From NCBI GenBank assembly GCA_039028975.1, contig JBCCHB010000002.1, positions 1 to 64,000 of the forward strand: a stretch of 64,000 nt of DNA. Direction: 5' to 3'. Source of the stretch: JAHBNG01 sp039028975. GTDB lineage: Bacteria > Chloroflexota > Anaerolineae > Caldilineales > Caldilineaceae. Positions within the stretch are counted from its first letter, which is position 1. The number at the start of each line of letters is the position of its first letter. The position numbers and the translations under genes were made by a program. Below, piece after piece: positions 42,297 to 51,384 of the stretch. The notes below the pieces were generated by a model. It was given only the letters and a program-made list of their open reading frames with translations. It did not search any database and was not told where the DNA came from.

Positions 42297-43634
42297 TTAT
42301 CCGCCAATCTTGCGTTCGATTACCCTCTCTAATTTGTGAACCACACTTTCAACTGGCACACGATCCAGTACGGCTTGGAAAAATCCCTGTACGATCATCC
42401 GCTCTGCTTGGGCGCGAGAAAGACCGCGGGCCATTAGATAGAAGACATACTCATCCTCCACCTGAGCAGCTGTGGCGGCATGGGTGCAGCGCACATCATC
42501 CGCTTCGATCTCAAGGCCCGGAATGCTATCGGTACGGGCCGTGCTATCCAATATGAGGTTCCCGTTGCGTTGGAATGCATCGGTCTTTTGAGCATCTTCG
42601 TGAACACGAATAATCCCCATGTAGACGTTGCGCGCTCTGTCTTTTAGCGCGCCATTGAAGAGAAGATCACTAAAGCAGTTGGGAACCCGGTGGATCTGTA
42701 GGGTTTGATGATCAATATGTTGACGCCCCGTGGGGAAGTAAATACCAAGCAGTTCGGCGTGACCGCCTTGACCCATCATATCCAAATCAAGGAATGCTTT
42801 GGTCAAGCGACTACCCCAACTGACCTGAATCCAGCGCAGATCGGTATCACGCCCCAATGCGGCTCGCCCCGTCATAAAGTTCCAAGCCGAGTGATCGAAG
42901 TCTTGGAGATTCATGTAACGAACAATCGCGTTATCACCCTGAATAATCTCCACAACGCTGCTCTGAAATCCACCCTTGCCACCTAGCAGATCATCGACTA
43001 CAGTCACTTCAGCACCTTCTTCTGCAATCAGCAGGGTATGGTGATACGAGCCGACCCCTTCGCCTTGGTTGAGAATCACTTGAAGAGGTAGTTCTACCTT
43101 GGTGTGCTTGGGTACGTAAATCAGAGCCCCTGTATCCCATAACGCAGCATGAAGGGCTGTAAACTTATTGCTCTCAGGCTTGACCACGCTAGTCATAAAA
43201 TGCTTTTGCAGTAGATCGGGATATTCCTGAACCGCGCTCTGCAAATCGGTAAAGATGACACCCTGTGCCGCTAAATCAGCTGTTGCATCACTGTACAGAA
43301 CGCCCCCATCTTGGAAGATGAGGCTTGCCGCACTCTCCATCTCATCCAATTCTTCCCGAAGAAGGGTAGGCAGTTCATCCTGGCTCACTTTTTCAGTAGG
43401 CAGCCCATAAGGCTGAAATTTTTCTAAATTGAACCCTGTCAGTCGGGTCCGTCGCCAAGCTTCATCTGTTGGTTTTGGCATGGGTGTTTCTTCATAGATC
43501 TTCCATGCCGCTAGCCGGAAGTCCAACATCCATGCTGGTTCATTTTTTGCTGCAGAGCTAGCGCGCACGGTCTCTTCATTAAAACCGCTTGCTACCTCTG
43601 CCAATTTTTCAGGTTCTTTGACAAGTACGCTCAC
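42297..43634 (-). CDS. sufD: SUF scaffold protein SufD
   Basis: The 445-residue partner of SufB in the SufBC2D scaffold. Family features include EPAWMLDFRLAAWKIYEETPMP near the start, NYF-like LQDFDHSAWNFMTGRAALGRDTDLRW, and the C-terminal DDVRCTHAATAAQVEDEYVFYLMARGLSRAQAERMIVQGFF with the His that corresponds to the catalytically important SufD His. It follows SufB, separated by a family C palindrome. Confidence 0.93.
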   Translation of the reverse strand: MSVLVKEPEKLAEVASGFNEETVRASSAAKNEPAWMLDFRLAAWKIYEETPMPKPTDEAWRRTRLTGFNLEKFQPYGLPTEKVSQDELPTLLREELDEMESAASLIFQDGGVLYSDATADLAAQGVIFTDLQSAVQEYPDLLQKHFMTSVVKPESNKFTALHAALWDTGALIYVPKHTKVELPLQVILNQGEGVGSYHHTLLIAEEGAEVTVVDDLLGGKGGFQSSVVEIIQGDNAIVRYMNLQDFDHSAWNFMTGRAALGRDTDLRWIQVSWGSRLTKAFLDLDMMGQGGHAELLGIYFPTGRQHIDHQTLQIHRVPNCFSDLLFNGALKDRARNVYMGIIRVHEDAQKTDAFQRNGNLILDSTARTDSIPGLEIEADDVRCTHAATAAQVEDEYVFYLMARGLSRAQAERMIVQGFFQAVLDRVPVESVVHKLERVIERKIGG

Positions 43635-43686
43635 TATATTCCCCTATTTAATTGACGATTAAGCATCTCCTAGTCGTCAATCAAGA

Positions 43687-43773
43687 ATCAGTAGTTCGCA
43701 ATGTCACTCTGTTTGGTTACAGTCGCTTGCGACGGAACCGAAGAGTCTCTCACTGACATTTCAAACTACTGAC
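43687..43773. repeat. Family C palindromic repeat, copy C3, inside the suf operon
   Basis: ATCAGTAGTTCGCAATGTCA at the left and TGACATTTCAAACTACTGAC at the right form imperfect arms. It occupies nearly the whole gap between sufB and sufD. Confidence 0.75.
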
Positions 43774-43785
43774 AATCAACAATTC

Positions 43786-45204
43786 TTAGCCGATGCTGCC
43801 TTCCATCTGAAGCTGAATCAAACGATTCATTTCAACAGCGTATTCCATGGGCAATTCTTTAACCAGCGGCTCAATAAAGCCGCCGACGATCATAGCGGAT
43901 GCTTCTTCTTCACCGATACCGCGACTCATTAGGTAGAAGAGCTGCTCCTCACCAATCTTGCTGACAGATGCCTCGTGGCCGACACTCACGTTATCCTCTT
44001 CAATCTCAATATATGGATACGTGTCAGAACGGCTGGCTTCATCGAGCAGAAGTGCGTCGCAAACTACATTACTGCGGCTACCGTGAGCGCCCTTAGCAAC
44101 TTTGAGAAGCCCCCGGTAGCTGGAACGCCCACCATCTTTGCTGATGGATTTGGAGATGATCTTGGACGAGGTGTTAGGGGCACCATGAACAACCTTGCCG
44201 CCTGCATCCTGATGTTGGCCTGTGCCTGCAAAGGCAATTGAGAGAATTTCTCCATGAGCCTTGGGACCCATCATATAGACGGCCGGATACTTCATCGTAA
44301 CCTTGCTACCAAGGTTTCCATCGATCCATTCCATGGTGGCCCCTTCTTCAGCAATCGAGCGCTTGGTCACCAAATTGTAAACGTCAGTACTCCAATTCTG
44401 GATGGTGGTATAGCGACAACGGGCATCCTTCTTCACGATAATCTCAACGACTGCGCTATGTAGGCTATTGCTTGAATAGACAGGAGCCGTACAGCCTTCT
44501 ACATAGTGAACGCTGGCCCCTTCTTCAACAATAATCAGGGTGCGCTCAAACTGTCCCATATTTTCTTGGTTGATTCGGAAGTAGGCTTGCAGCGGGATAT
44601 CGACATGGACGCCCTTGGGTACGTATACAAAGCTACCGCCACTCCAAACCGCGCTATTTAGGGCAGCGAATTTGTTATCAGCAGCGGGTATAATCGTGGC
44701 GAAATATTCACGAACGATGTCTTCATGCTCTTTCAACCCTGTGTCCATATCCAAGAAGACTACACCCATCTTTTCCCACTCTTCACGTAGGCTGTGATAG
44801 ACGACTTCTGAATCGTACTGAGCACCTACACCTGCCAGGAATTTTCGCTCTGCATCTGGAATACCCAATCGATCAAATGTATTCTTGATGCCCTCTGGCA
44901 CGTCGTCCCAGGAACGCTCTGCACCATCCGATGGCTTGAGATAGTAGTAAATATCATCGTAATCGATACCACTGAGGTCAGCACCCCAGGTAACATCCGG
45001 CTTAGAAAAGAAGATATCCAATGCCTCATGCCGAAACTGACGCATCCAATCCGGCTCATTTTTGTGGTCAGATATCTGATCGACAACAGCGTGATTTAGC
45101 CCCTTTTCCGCACGGAAAACCGTATCGGCCCCGTCATCATGAAAGCCATACTGATAATCTGTCTTTACGCCTTCTAATTGTTTTAAATCGTCTTGATGTG
45201 CCAT
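43786..45204 (-). CDS. sufB: SUF scaffold protein SufB
   Basis: The 472-residue core scaffold on which Fe-S clusters form. Recognised by EPDWMRQFRHEALDIFFSKPDVTWG, VYVPKGVHVDIPLQAYFRIN, HYVEGCTAPVYSSNSLHSAVVEI (the EGCTAP Cys motif), NWSTDVYNLVTKRS, KADGE-like MEWIDGNLGSKVTMKYP, and VGHEASVSKIGEEQLFYLMSRGIGE. It is complete and lies between sufC and sufD. Confidence 0.97.
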   Translation of the reverse strand: MAHQDDLKQLEGVKTDYQYGFHDDGADTVFRAEKGLNHAVVDQISDHKNEPDWMRQFRHEALDIFFSKPDVTWGADLSGIDYDDIYYYLKPSDGAERSWDDVPEGIKNTFDRLGIPDAERKFLAGVGAQYDSEVVYHSLREEWEKMGVVFLDMDTGLKEHEDIVREYFATIIPAADNKFAALNSAVWSGGSFVYVPKGVHVDIPLQAYFRINQENMGQFERTLIIVEEGASVHYVEGCTAPVYSSNSLHSAVVEIIVKKDARCRYTTIQNWSTDVYNLVTKRSIAEEGATMEWIDGNLGSKVTMKYPAVYMMGPKAHGEILSIAFAGTGQHQDAGGKVVHGAPNTSSKIISKSISKDGGRSSYRGLLKVAKGAHGSRSNVVCDALLLDEASRSDTYPYIEIEEDNVSVGHEASVSKIGEEQLFYLMSRGIGEEEASAMIVGGFIEPLVKELPMEYAVEMNRLIQLQMEGSIG

Positions 45205-45249
45205 AAGTGTCCCTTCATATTGTAGATGCTGGGTATAATTCGTAAATTT

Positions 45250-46059
45250 CTAAGCTGTGACTAATTCAGGACCGAATTCTTCTTCAACCCAGCCATAGCC
45301 TTTTTCTTCAAGCATCGTCGCCACTTCAGGACCACCGGTCATAACGATGCGACCATTATGGAAGATACTGATGAAGTTTGGCTTGACATAATTCAACATC
45401 CGCTGGTAGTGGGTAATCAGCAAAAAGCCACGGTCTTCTGTGGCTAATTTGTTAATGCCATCGGAGACAACCCGCAAGGCATCGATGTCGAGTCCCGAAT
45501 CTGACTCATCTAAAATACCAAATTTGGGTTCGAGCATGGCCATCTGGAGAACCTCCGTCCGCTTCTTTTCACCGCCAGAAAATCCATCATTTAGATAGCG
45601 CCGAGCAAAGCTCGAATCCACATTGTACTCTTTCATTTTAGCCGTCAGTTCACGGCGGAATTCACGCATAGGCATAAGATTACTTCCAATTACGCCACTG
45701 CGATCGCTCTCGTTTTTCTTATCGGTATATCCACGTACGTTAGAGACGGCTGTCCGCAAAAAGTTAGCTACGCTCACGCCAGGTACTGCCACAGGGTATT
45801 GAAAAGCGAGGAAAATACCAGCCTTGGTACGCTCATCTGCTTCCATATCTAAAATACTTTCGCCATCAATAAGGATGTCACCTTCTGTTACCTCATAGTG
45901 AGGATGACCAGCAATGACATAACCCAGAGTCGATTTACCAGAGCCATTTGGCCCCATCAATGCGTGGATTTCACCACTGCGTAGCGTTAAATTGACACCT
46001 GTTAGAATTTCGGTTTCGTCAACAGACGCATGCAGATTTTTAATTTCCAATGTGCTCAT
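45250..46059 (-). CDS. sufC: SUF ATPase SufC
   Basis: The ABC-type ATPase of the SufBC2D complex. It has Walker A MGPNGSGKSTLGYVIAG, Q-loop FLAFQYPVAVPGVSV, ABC signature FSGGEKKRTEVLQ, Walker B FGILDESDSGLDIDAL and switch His ITHYQRML. It is soluble, with no TM segment. It is the first structural gene of the operon after sufR. Confidence 0.97.
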   Translation of the reverse strand: MSTLEIKNLHASVDETEILTGVNLTLRSGEIHALMGPNGSGKSTLGYVIAGHPHYEVTEGDILIDGESILDMEADERTKAGIFLAFQYPVAVPGVSVANFLRTAVSNVRGYTDKKNESDRSGVIGSNLMPMREFRRELTAKMKEYNVDSSFARRYLNDGFSGGEKKRTEVLQMAMLEPKFGILDESDSGLDIDALRVVSDGINKLATEDRGFLLITHYQRMLNYVKPNFISIFHNGRIVMTGGPEVATMLEEKGYGWVEEEFGPELVTA

Positions 46060-46198
46060 TGTTTTTAGAGACTCCCTCTATAAAAAGTATTGGCTCTATA
46101 AGGACTCCAAGGATCTCACTGGTTCGCAGCGTAAATCCGCTTTGAGAATCATTCGATTTCAATATCCGATCCTGGAAGCGCCTATGGAACGAAATTAT

Positions 46199-46861
46199 TT
46201 ATGCCGAATTACATTTACTTCTTCTGTCGCCCGATATCATAAAGGAACAGCAACCATCTCCCTGCATAATACTCGAGTCTAACTCTACATCTGAGCCAAG
46301 CACCTGACGGATCATTTCTCGATCCATCTGACAAATCTCGTCGTCATGCTGGGCAAGATCATGATATGGACAATTGTATGTTTTAAGTAGGATTGTATTG
46401 TTATCCGCTTCTTGCACATCCGTCAGGACGCCACGATTGTTCAGAGCGCCTGCAAGCTCTTCAACCCGTTCTTGAAGGACTGTCGCCTGGATCGATTCAC
46501 TATACTTGTCGGCTAATCGATCCCCAACCCGTTTAAGCAAGAGCTGGGTTTTTGCGATCCCTTCCAAAGCATAGATTTCTTGAAGTAGTGTTAAGGCCAA
46601 ATCGTCACAATGGCAGGTAAATAGCTCCTGTGCGCTCGGGGTAATGAGGTATATATGATGAGGACGACCAACACCTGTGTTCACTTGCCGTCTCTCTACA
46701 TACCCATCAGCTTGCAATGTCCCTAGATGCTGCCGCACCGCAGTTGTCGTTACGCTCAGTAACTCTTCCAACTCTTTAATCGTACTTGACCCACGCCTCT
46801 GCAAATGCTCAATAATTCGCCAAGCGGGACTCTCTTTGTCAGAATAGATACTCAATGCCAT
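46199..46861 (-). CDS. sufR: SufR-type Fe-S-sensing repressor
   Basis: A DeoR/ArsR-type winged helix at the N-terminus (SSTIKELEELLSVTTTAVRQHLGTLQADGYVERRQ) is followed by a GRPHHIYLITP wing and a C-terminal region with Cys residues at NCPYHDLAQHDDEICQMDREMI and GDGCCSFMI. This matches the SufR family, which binds an Fe-S cluster and represses suf genes when clusters are plentiful. The gene heads the minus-strand operon with sufC 139 bases downstream, so autoregulation is likely. Confidence 0.9.
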   Translation of the reverse strand: MALSIYSDKESPAWRIIEHLQRRGSSTIKELEELLSVTTTAVRQHLGTLQADGYVERRQVNTGVGRPHHIYLITPSAQELFTCHCDDLALTLLQEIYALEGIAKTQLLLKRVGDRLADKYSESIQATVLQERVEELAGALNNRGVLTDVQEADNNTILLKTYNCPYHDLAQHDDEICQMDREMIRQVLGSDVELDSSIMQGDGCCSFMISGDRRSKCNSA

Positions 46862-47167
46862 ATTAATTTCTCACAGGTTTAGACGATATGATGCGCATAC
46901 GCCCAAGCAGTCTGTAGACATTCGTCAATATTGTAAATTAGGCGCTCTTGCTGGTACTATAACGTCGATAAACGCTTCTCTGTTGGATATCTGATTACTT
47001 GAAAGATGTACATGCTTTGCTAATCCGTTACTTGGGTAAACTATGACGCAAAAGTCATACAAAAGATGTACAAAATACCGTATCGATTGAGAGTTTAGCA
47101 TAGTTCTGACAGTTAAGTCAAATTTATATGTTTTTATTGTGGAAAACGTGTTTTGTGAGTATTTGGC
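46862..47167. promoter_or_regulatory. Divergent control region of the suf operon
   Basis: About 300 bp between sufR and a divergently transcribed membrane protein gene. SufR would be expected to act here or in the sufR-sufC gap, but no clear CAAC-N6-GTTG-type palindrome was found by eye. Confidence 0.4.
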
Positions 47168-47593
47168 ATGTTGACACTCTCCGAAACAAGGCGCCCTTTT
47201 GGGGTTACAGCAATCGTTCTTCTTCAAATCCTCTCGTGTATTGTTCTAATCGTCGTCATTTATTTGAATTGGGATAGGGACGTTCATCGTTTATATGAAC
47301 GCCTTACTCGTCCTGCCGATCTGCCTCTCTTGATTGGCTACGGTTCGACTATCTTTGGTGCAATTGTCGCACCGGGGCTTTGGCGGCTTAGGCGTTGGGC
47401 ATGGGTACTTACCATGATTCAACTGGGGTTGCGCATGGGGACTGGGATTTTCGCGTATATCATTGGAGAAGCCCAATACTTCCAGATGTTTGTCAATGTG
47501 ATCACCGTCTTTTACCTAAACCAGCGGGATGTCCAACGAGCCTTTGGGCATGCGGATCAGATTGGCATAACCGTTAGTGAGACGGAAGAATAG
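47168..47593 (+). CDS. Small polytopic membrane protein
   Basis: A 141-residue protein with about four TM segments: VTAIVLLQILSCIVLIVVIYL, LPLLIGYGSTIFGAIVAPGLW, the segment around WAWVLTMIQLGLRMGTGIF, and MFVNVITVFYLN. It has basic loops, an acidic C-terminal tail, and no recognised signature. A role cannot be assigned. It lies 87 bases upstream of the Vps62-like gene on the same strand and may be in the same transcript. Confidence 0.6.
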   Translation: MLTLSETRRPFGVTAIVLLQILSCIVLIVVIYLNWDRDVHRLYERLTRPADLPLLIGYGSTIFGAIVAPGLWRLRRWAWVLTMIQLGLRMGTGIFAYIIGEAQYFQMFVNVITVFYLNQRDVQRAFGHADQIGITVSETEE

Positions 47594-47680
47594 ATGATGG
47601 TTAGCGCAAGTCGTCCTAAATATAATTGGTAATAGCCATTTACTGACAAACAACGACCGATTATCGACTACCCGTACCCT

Positions 47681-49519
47681 ATGGAAAACGAACTTGAATT
47701 ACTAATACTAAAAACCTTTGAACCAATTATCTGTTATACTCAGGGCGAGATGTTTTTCCCCTGCTATGTTGATGCATATGTGAAACAAGCCAGCTTGTGG
47801 ATGCGTAGTGAGAATGGAGATGAGGTTTGTTTGGTTGAACCAGGAGCCTTATCGCTGGAAAAGTTGGCTCATCATAGCGAAGTTGCCAAGGAGCAGGCCT
47901 TGTACATGCGTTATGTCCTAGAGCCGCTCCAACCGACCGACTACCGACAGTGGCGCAACCGTCCGAATCGACCACACTTTCGTGCAACCGGCAGGTTGGC
48001 GCGCGTTGGTTTGGCCTCTCGGATCATCGATGGTCTTTTTGATCTATCTTTGACCATCCGCGGTACAGTTCCAGGTGGGACAACGGCAAAAGCCGAGATC
48101 ATGTACCGGAAGAGCCTCGAGGAAAATCCCCAACCAGCTTACTATGGACGTGTGGTACGCAGCGGCGATTACATCATTCTTCACTACTGCTACTTTTATG
48201 TAATGAATGATTGGCGTTCCAGCTTCTACGGAGTTAACGAGCATGAAGCCGATTGGGAACAGGTCTTTGTCTATTTGGCCGATGAGGGAAACTCGGACGG
48301 CAAGCCATCTGAACTGAAACCTCTTTGGGTCTCTTATGCTTCACATGACTATTCGGGGGACAATTTACGCCGTCGCTGGGATGATCCAGAGCTTACAATA
48401 TTGCATGATACGCATCCTGTCGTCTATGCTGGAGCTGGTTCTCATGCTAGTTACTTTCTGCCTGGTGAGTATTTGATGGGGATCGAACCCCGTTATTTGC
48501 GGCCGATCCGGAATCTGATACTCACATTGCGAGATTATTGGTACCTAACGCTAGGGCAAGGGCAGGGCAATCACCAACGTGAAGCCGAAGCCGTTCGATC
48601 TTTACTAAGTGTCCCATATATTGACTATGCCAGAGGCGACGGCGTGACGATTGGCGTTCAGCAAGAAAATACCTGGACACCAATCCTACTCGACGCCGGT
48701 ATGGGGTGGATTGAGCAGTATAGAGGATTATGGGGATTAGACACCAATGATTTTGTTGATGGCGAACGGGCACCTGCAGGTCCCAAATTTAACCGAGATG
48801 GCAGCGTGCGCCAATCTTGGTATGATCCGCTCGGCTGGGTGGGCTTGGATAAGGTCACACCCCCCCATTTAACCAGCCAATATCTGATGTGGCATATAGA
48901 GGAGCTGAAAGCAGAGCAAAACAGGCTCGATGCGTCCATTCAAAAAGAGCGACGAGCGCTCCGTCAGGCTGCCCTAGAGACCGACGCGCTGCAGTTTACC
49001 GAGCATCTCAACCCACTTCATGACGCGCAAAAGATTGCCATGGAAGATGCACAGCAAGCGCTTCAAGCCCTTTATGCTCACCAAACGGAACTGAATGAAT
49101 CGATTACGGCATGCCTCAGTTATTTGGATCGAATCAATGAGGGGGATTGGGGCGATCCACAGGCTCATCTAACCCGTGTCCATCGGCCAGAAGTTCCTGC
49201 TAAAGAGCAGACTCGTTTGATGGAACTCTGGGCTGCTCTGAGTGTGGGATTGCTGCTCTTTATATTGGCTGGGCTTCTGGCCTATAATCGCTCTCAGTGG
49301 CTGTTTCGAGCATTTCCCGTTGTGGCTGGGTTTATCGCTATAGAGGCAGCCATTCGGGGACAATTGGCAAATCTGCTGCTCAATATTACGATTTTGCTTT
49401 CCATTATGACAACGCTGATACTTTTTTATGAATTCTTCTGGCCTATCGTTGTTGGTGGCCTTTTTGTCCTAGTGGGCTATATGATTGTTGATAATTTACG
49501 GGAATTAGGTTCAACTTAA
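47681..49519 (+). CDS. Membrane protein with Vps62/DUF946-like domain
   Basis: A 612-residue protein. An N-terminal domain is followed at about residues 165-265 by a block that resembles the Vps62/DUF946 core: ILHYCYFYVMNDWRSSFYGVNEHEADWEQVFVYL, WVSYASHDYSG and HPVVYAGAGSHASYF. After a C-terminal helical coil (about 405-480, KAEQNRLDASIQKERRALRQ) come about four TM helices that end the protein. The HEADWE motif recalls the GHRHDWE motif of necrosis-inducing proteins, but the rest differs. Its function is unknown. Its stop lies one base before the AI-2E-family permease start, so they are coupled. Confidence 0.6.
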   Translation: MENELELLILKTFEPIICYTQGEMFFPCYVDAYVKQASLWMRSENGDEVCLVEPGALSLEKLAHHSEVAKEQALYMRYVLEPLQPTDYRQWRNRPNRPHFRATGRLARVGLASRIIDGLFDLSLTIRGTVPGGTTAKAEIMYRKSLEENPQPAYYGRVVRSGDYIILHYCYFYVMNDWRSSFYGVNEHEADWEQVFVYLADEGNSDGKPSELKPLWVSYASHDYSGDNLRRRWDDPELTILHDTHPVVYAGAGSHASYFLPGEYLMGIEPRYLRPIRNLILTLRDYWYLTLGQGQGNHQREAEAVRSLLSVPYIDYARGDGVTIGVQQENTWTPILLDAGMGWIEQYRGLWGLDTNDFVDGERAPAGPKFNRDGSVRQSWYDPLGWVGLDKVTPPHLTSQYLMWHIEELKAEQNRLDASIQKERRALRQAALETDALQFTEHLNPLHDAQKIAMEDAQQALQALYAHQTELNESITACLSYLDRINEGDWGDPQAHLTRVHRPEVPAKEQTRLMELWAALSVGLLLFILAGLLAYNRSQWLFRAFPVVAGFIAIEAAIRGQLANLLLNITILLSIMTTLILFYEFFWPIVVGGLFVLVGYMIVDNLRELGST

Positions 49520-49520
49520 T

Positions 49521-51002
49521 ATGAACATTTCAAATCGGGATTATTTTAAGCGGGTACTGCTAATCACATTACTCATTGTTGGGCTTATCGGGTTTTGGTA
49601 CTTTCGAACACTCTGGATTCTTGGATTTGCCTCGATTGTCATTGCTGTTGGGATTAGCATTCCAGCTAATTGGCTTCAGCAACATGGATTAAAGCGAGGC
49701 GTAGCCATCTTGATTTCCGCTACGGCTGTGATCATTGGTGCGGTTGCCCTCATGCTTTTGATGGTTCTACCTATGACCAGCGAGATTAGTGAGGTGCTCC
49801 CCCAATCCCAAAATGTGTTGATCAATGCTGGTGAGGTCTATGACCGCTGGCGGATCGATTTTCCGCTATTACGCAATTTCCTGCCAGCCAGAGATTCTAG
49901 CGCGATTTTAACCCAGTTAGGTGAGCTGGTAGAGCAGGTAAATTACCAAACGCTTCAAGATGTCTTCAATGCAATCTTCCAAACCGGTAGCACGCTCCTG
50001 CCATCACTCTTTAAGGGGCTAGGCTTTTTCTTTGCCACCTTAGCGAATCTCTTTTTTGTTGTCTTTATTGCTATTTTTCTCCTGGTTGAGCCAATGGCCT
50101 ATATCAAGGCAAGCCTCTATTTGGTACCGGAGAGATACCATGAGCAGACTTTGCAGATTTGGTCTCAACTCTATCAGACCTTAACAGCATGGATTACAAC
50201 CCAATTTCTTGCTGTCACCATGACAATGGTGCTGGTATGGGGTGCCTTGGGTTTATTAGGTGTACCCGGTGCTCAGACGATTGCTCTCTTCGCCGGTTTG
50301 GCCACATTTATCCCCAATATTGGATCTGTTTTACCCCTCCTTCCTATTGCCTTTTTTATCCTTGTACAGCCAGATCCAGATCCGACGCTATTGCTACGAG
50401 CGATTCCGACATACTTATTGATCCAGGTTGTTGAAGGCAGCATTCTAACGCCTCGCCTCATCAAAGCACAGCTTAATATTCCATCGGGCGCGCTGCTCTT
50501 CTTCCAGGTCTTTGCGTCGTCCATATTTGGCGCATTAGGGCTTCTGCTAGCTGTCCCCATGTTGGCGAGCCTGATTACCCTTGTCCGTGAGGCCTATTCC
50601 TATAATCTGCTCAAACTACGCAATAAGAATGTTGATATTGTCACATTAGACACTCAGGGAACATTGGCTCTAAAAATGCAGGAAAAAGATGAACCAGATG
50701 AGCCTATTAAGATTAAGGAGAAGGACGATACTCGATCATTTGCCGACGCAAGCTCCATAATGGAGCGAATTGGTTCCTTCCGGCTTTTTGGTCACTCAGA
50801 CAAGAGCAAGAAGATCGAAGCAACTGTTGATAAAAATACGGGCGATGCCTCTGCTCAAAGATTGACCACCACGCCCGCTATAAAAGAACCCATCGAAAAA
50901 AAAGCACTCGTAAAAGAACCTGTAATCCAAAAAGCCAGCAACAAAAAAAATAGCAACAGGCGCTCTAATAACAGACGATCCAATAAACGAAAGAACCGAT
51001 AA
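49521..51002 (+). CDS. AI-2E-family transporter
   Basis: A 493-residue polytopic protein of the PF01594 (AI-2E/YdiK/TqsA) family. It has N-terminal TM helices, a long cytoplasmic or periplasmic helical stretch (residues about 95-170), then LFFVVFIAIFLLVEP, LLGVPGAQTIALFAGLATFIPNIGSVLPLLPIAFF, VVEGSILTPRLIKAQLNIPSGALLFFQVFASSIFGALGLLLAVPML. The last 100 residues form a Lys/Arg/Asn-rich tail (NKKNSNRRSNNRRSNKRKNR) absent from typical members. Members export small molecules or act as Na+/H+ antiporters; the substrate is unknown here. The gene follows the Vps62-like gene by one base. Confidence 0.88.
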   Translation: MNISNRDYFKRVLLITLLIVGLIGFWYFRTLWILGFASIVIAVGISIPANWLQQHGLKRGVAILISATAVIIGAVALMLLMVLPMTSEISEVLPQSQNVLINAGEVYDRWRIDFPLLRNFLPARDSSAILTQLGELVEQVNYQTLQDVFNAIFQTGSTLLPSLFKGLGFFFATLANLFFVVFIAIFLLVEPMAYIKASLYLVPERYHEQTLQIWSQLYQTLTAWITTQFLAVTMTMVLVWGALGLLGVPGAQTIALFAGLATFIPNIGSVLPLLPIAFFILVQPDPDPTLLLRAIPTYLLIQVVEGSILTPRLIKAQLNIPSGALLFFQVFASSIFGALGLLLAVPMLASLITLVREAYSYNLLKLRNKNVDIVTLDTQGTLALKMQEKDEPDEPIKIKEKDDTRSFADASSIMERIGSFRLFGHSDKSKKIEATVDKNTGDASAQRLTTTPAIKEPIEKKALVKEPVIQKASNKKNSNRRSNNRRSNKRKNR

Positions 51003-51043
51003 AGCAGAGTGGGTAGGAAAAGAGGGTGTAGCGGCACGAGCCA

Positions 51044-51153
51044 TATAGATGGCCAGAAAAGCTTATTCCCGTGAAGACGGGAATAAGCTTTTCTCGAGAT
51101 TTCCCAGAGAGGATGGTTCAATAGCCGGAACAAGATTTTTCTGGCGAACTATA
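51044..51153. repeat. Family B palindromic repeat, copy B8, with strong hairpin
   Basis: Starts TATAGATGGCCAGAAAAG and ends ATTTTTCTGGCGAACTATA. Within it AAAAGCTTATTCCCG (51057-51071) and its exact complement (51078-51092) form a 15-bp perfect hairpin, suggesting a recent local duplication. It lies 41 bases after the AI-2E gene. Confidence 0.85.
51057..51092 (+). terminator. 15-bp hairpin inside repeat B8
   Basis: Perfect stem with a six-base TGAAGA loop and a TTTT within the arm. It is a probable terminator for the AI-2E gene. Confidence 0.65.
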
Positions 51154-51384
51154 CCTGCGTAACTGTGCATAAGGCATCGTTGCGTTGGTGCGTGAATGTA
51201 AGACGCTAAATCCAGATACTTCCATAGGGATGTCCAACTTTGACAATCTAAGAGACGATTCGTACAATAGTTCTATAAACTATACGAAAAACTATACGAA
51301 GACTTTAAGTAGCAGGTTTGAAGTAGACGATTTGATGTCTTAAGTACCCCGAACCATAATTAATAGCGCAGGAGCATTTTTTCT

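Noticed and set aside
47732..47750. TTATACTCAG inside the Vps62-like gene
   Set aside because: A ten-base match in coding sequence without the rest of the element is coincidental.
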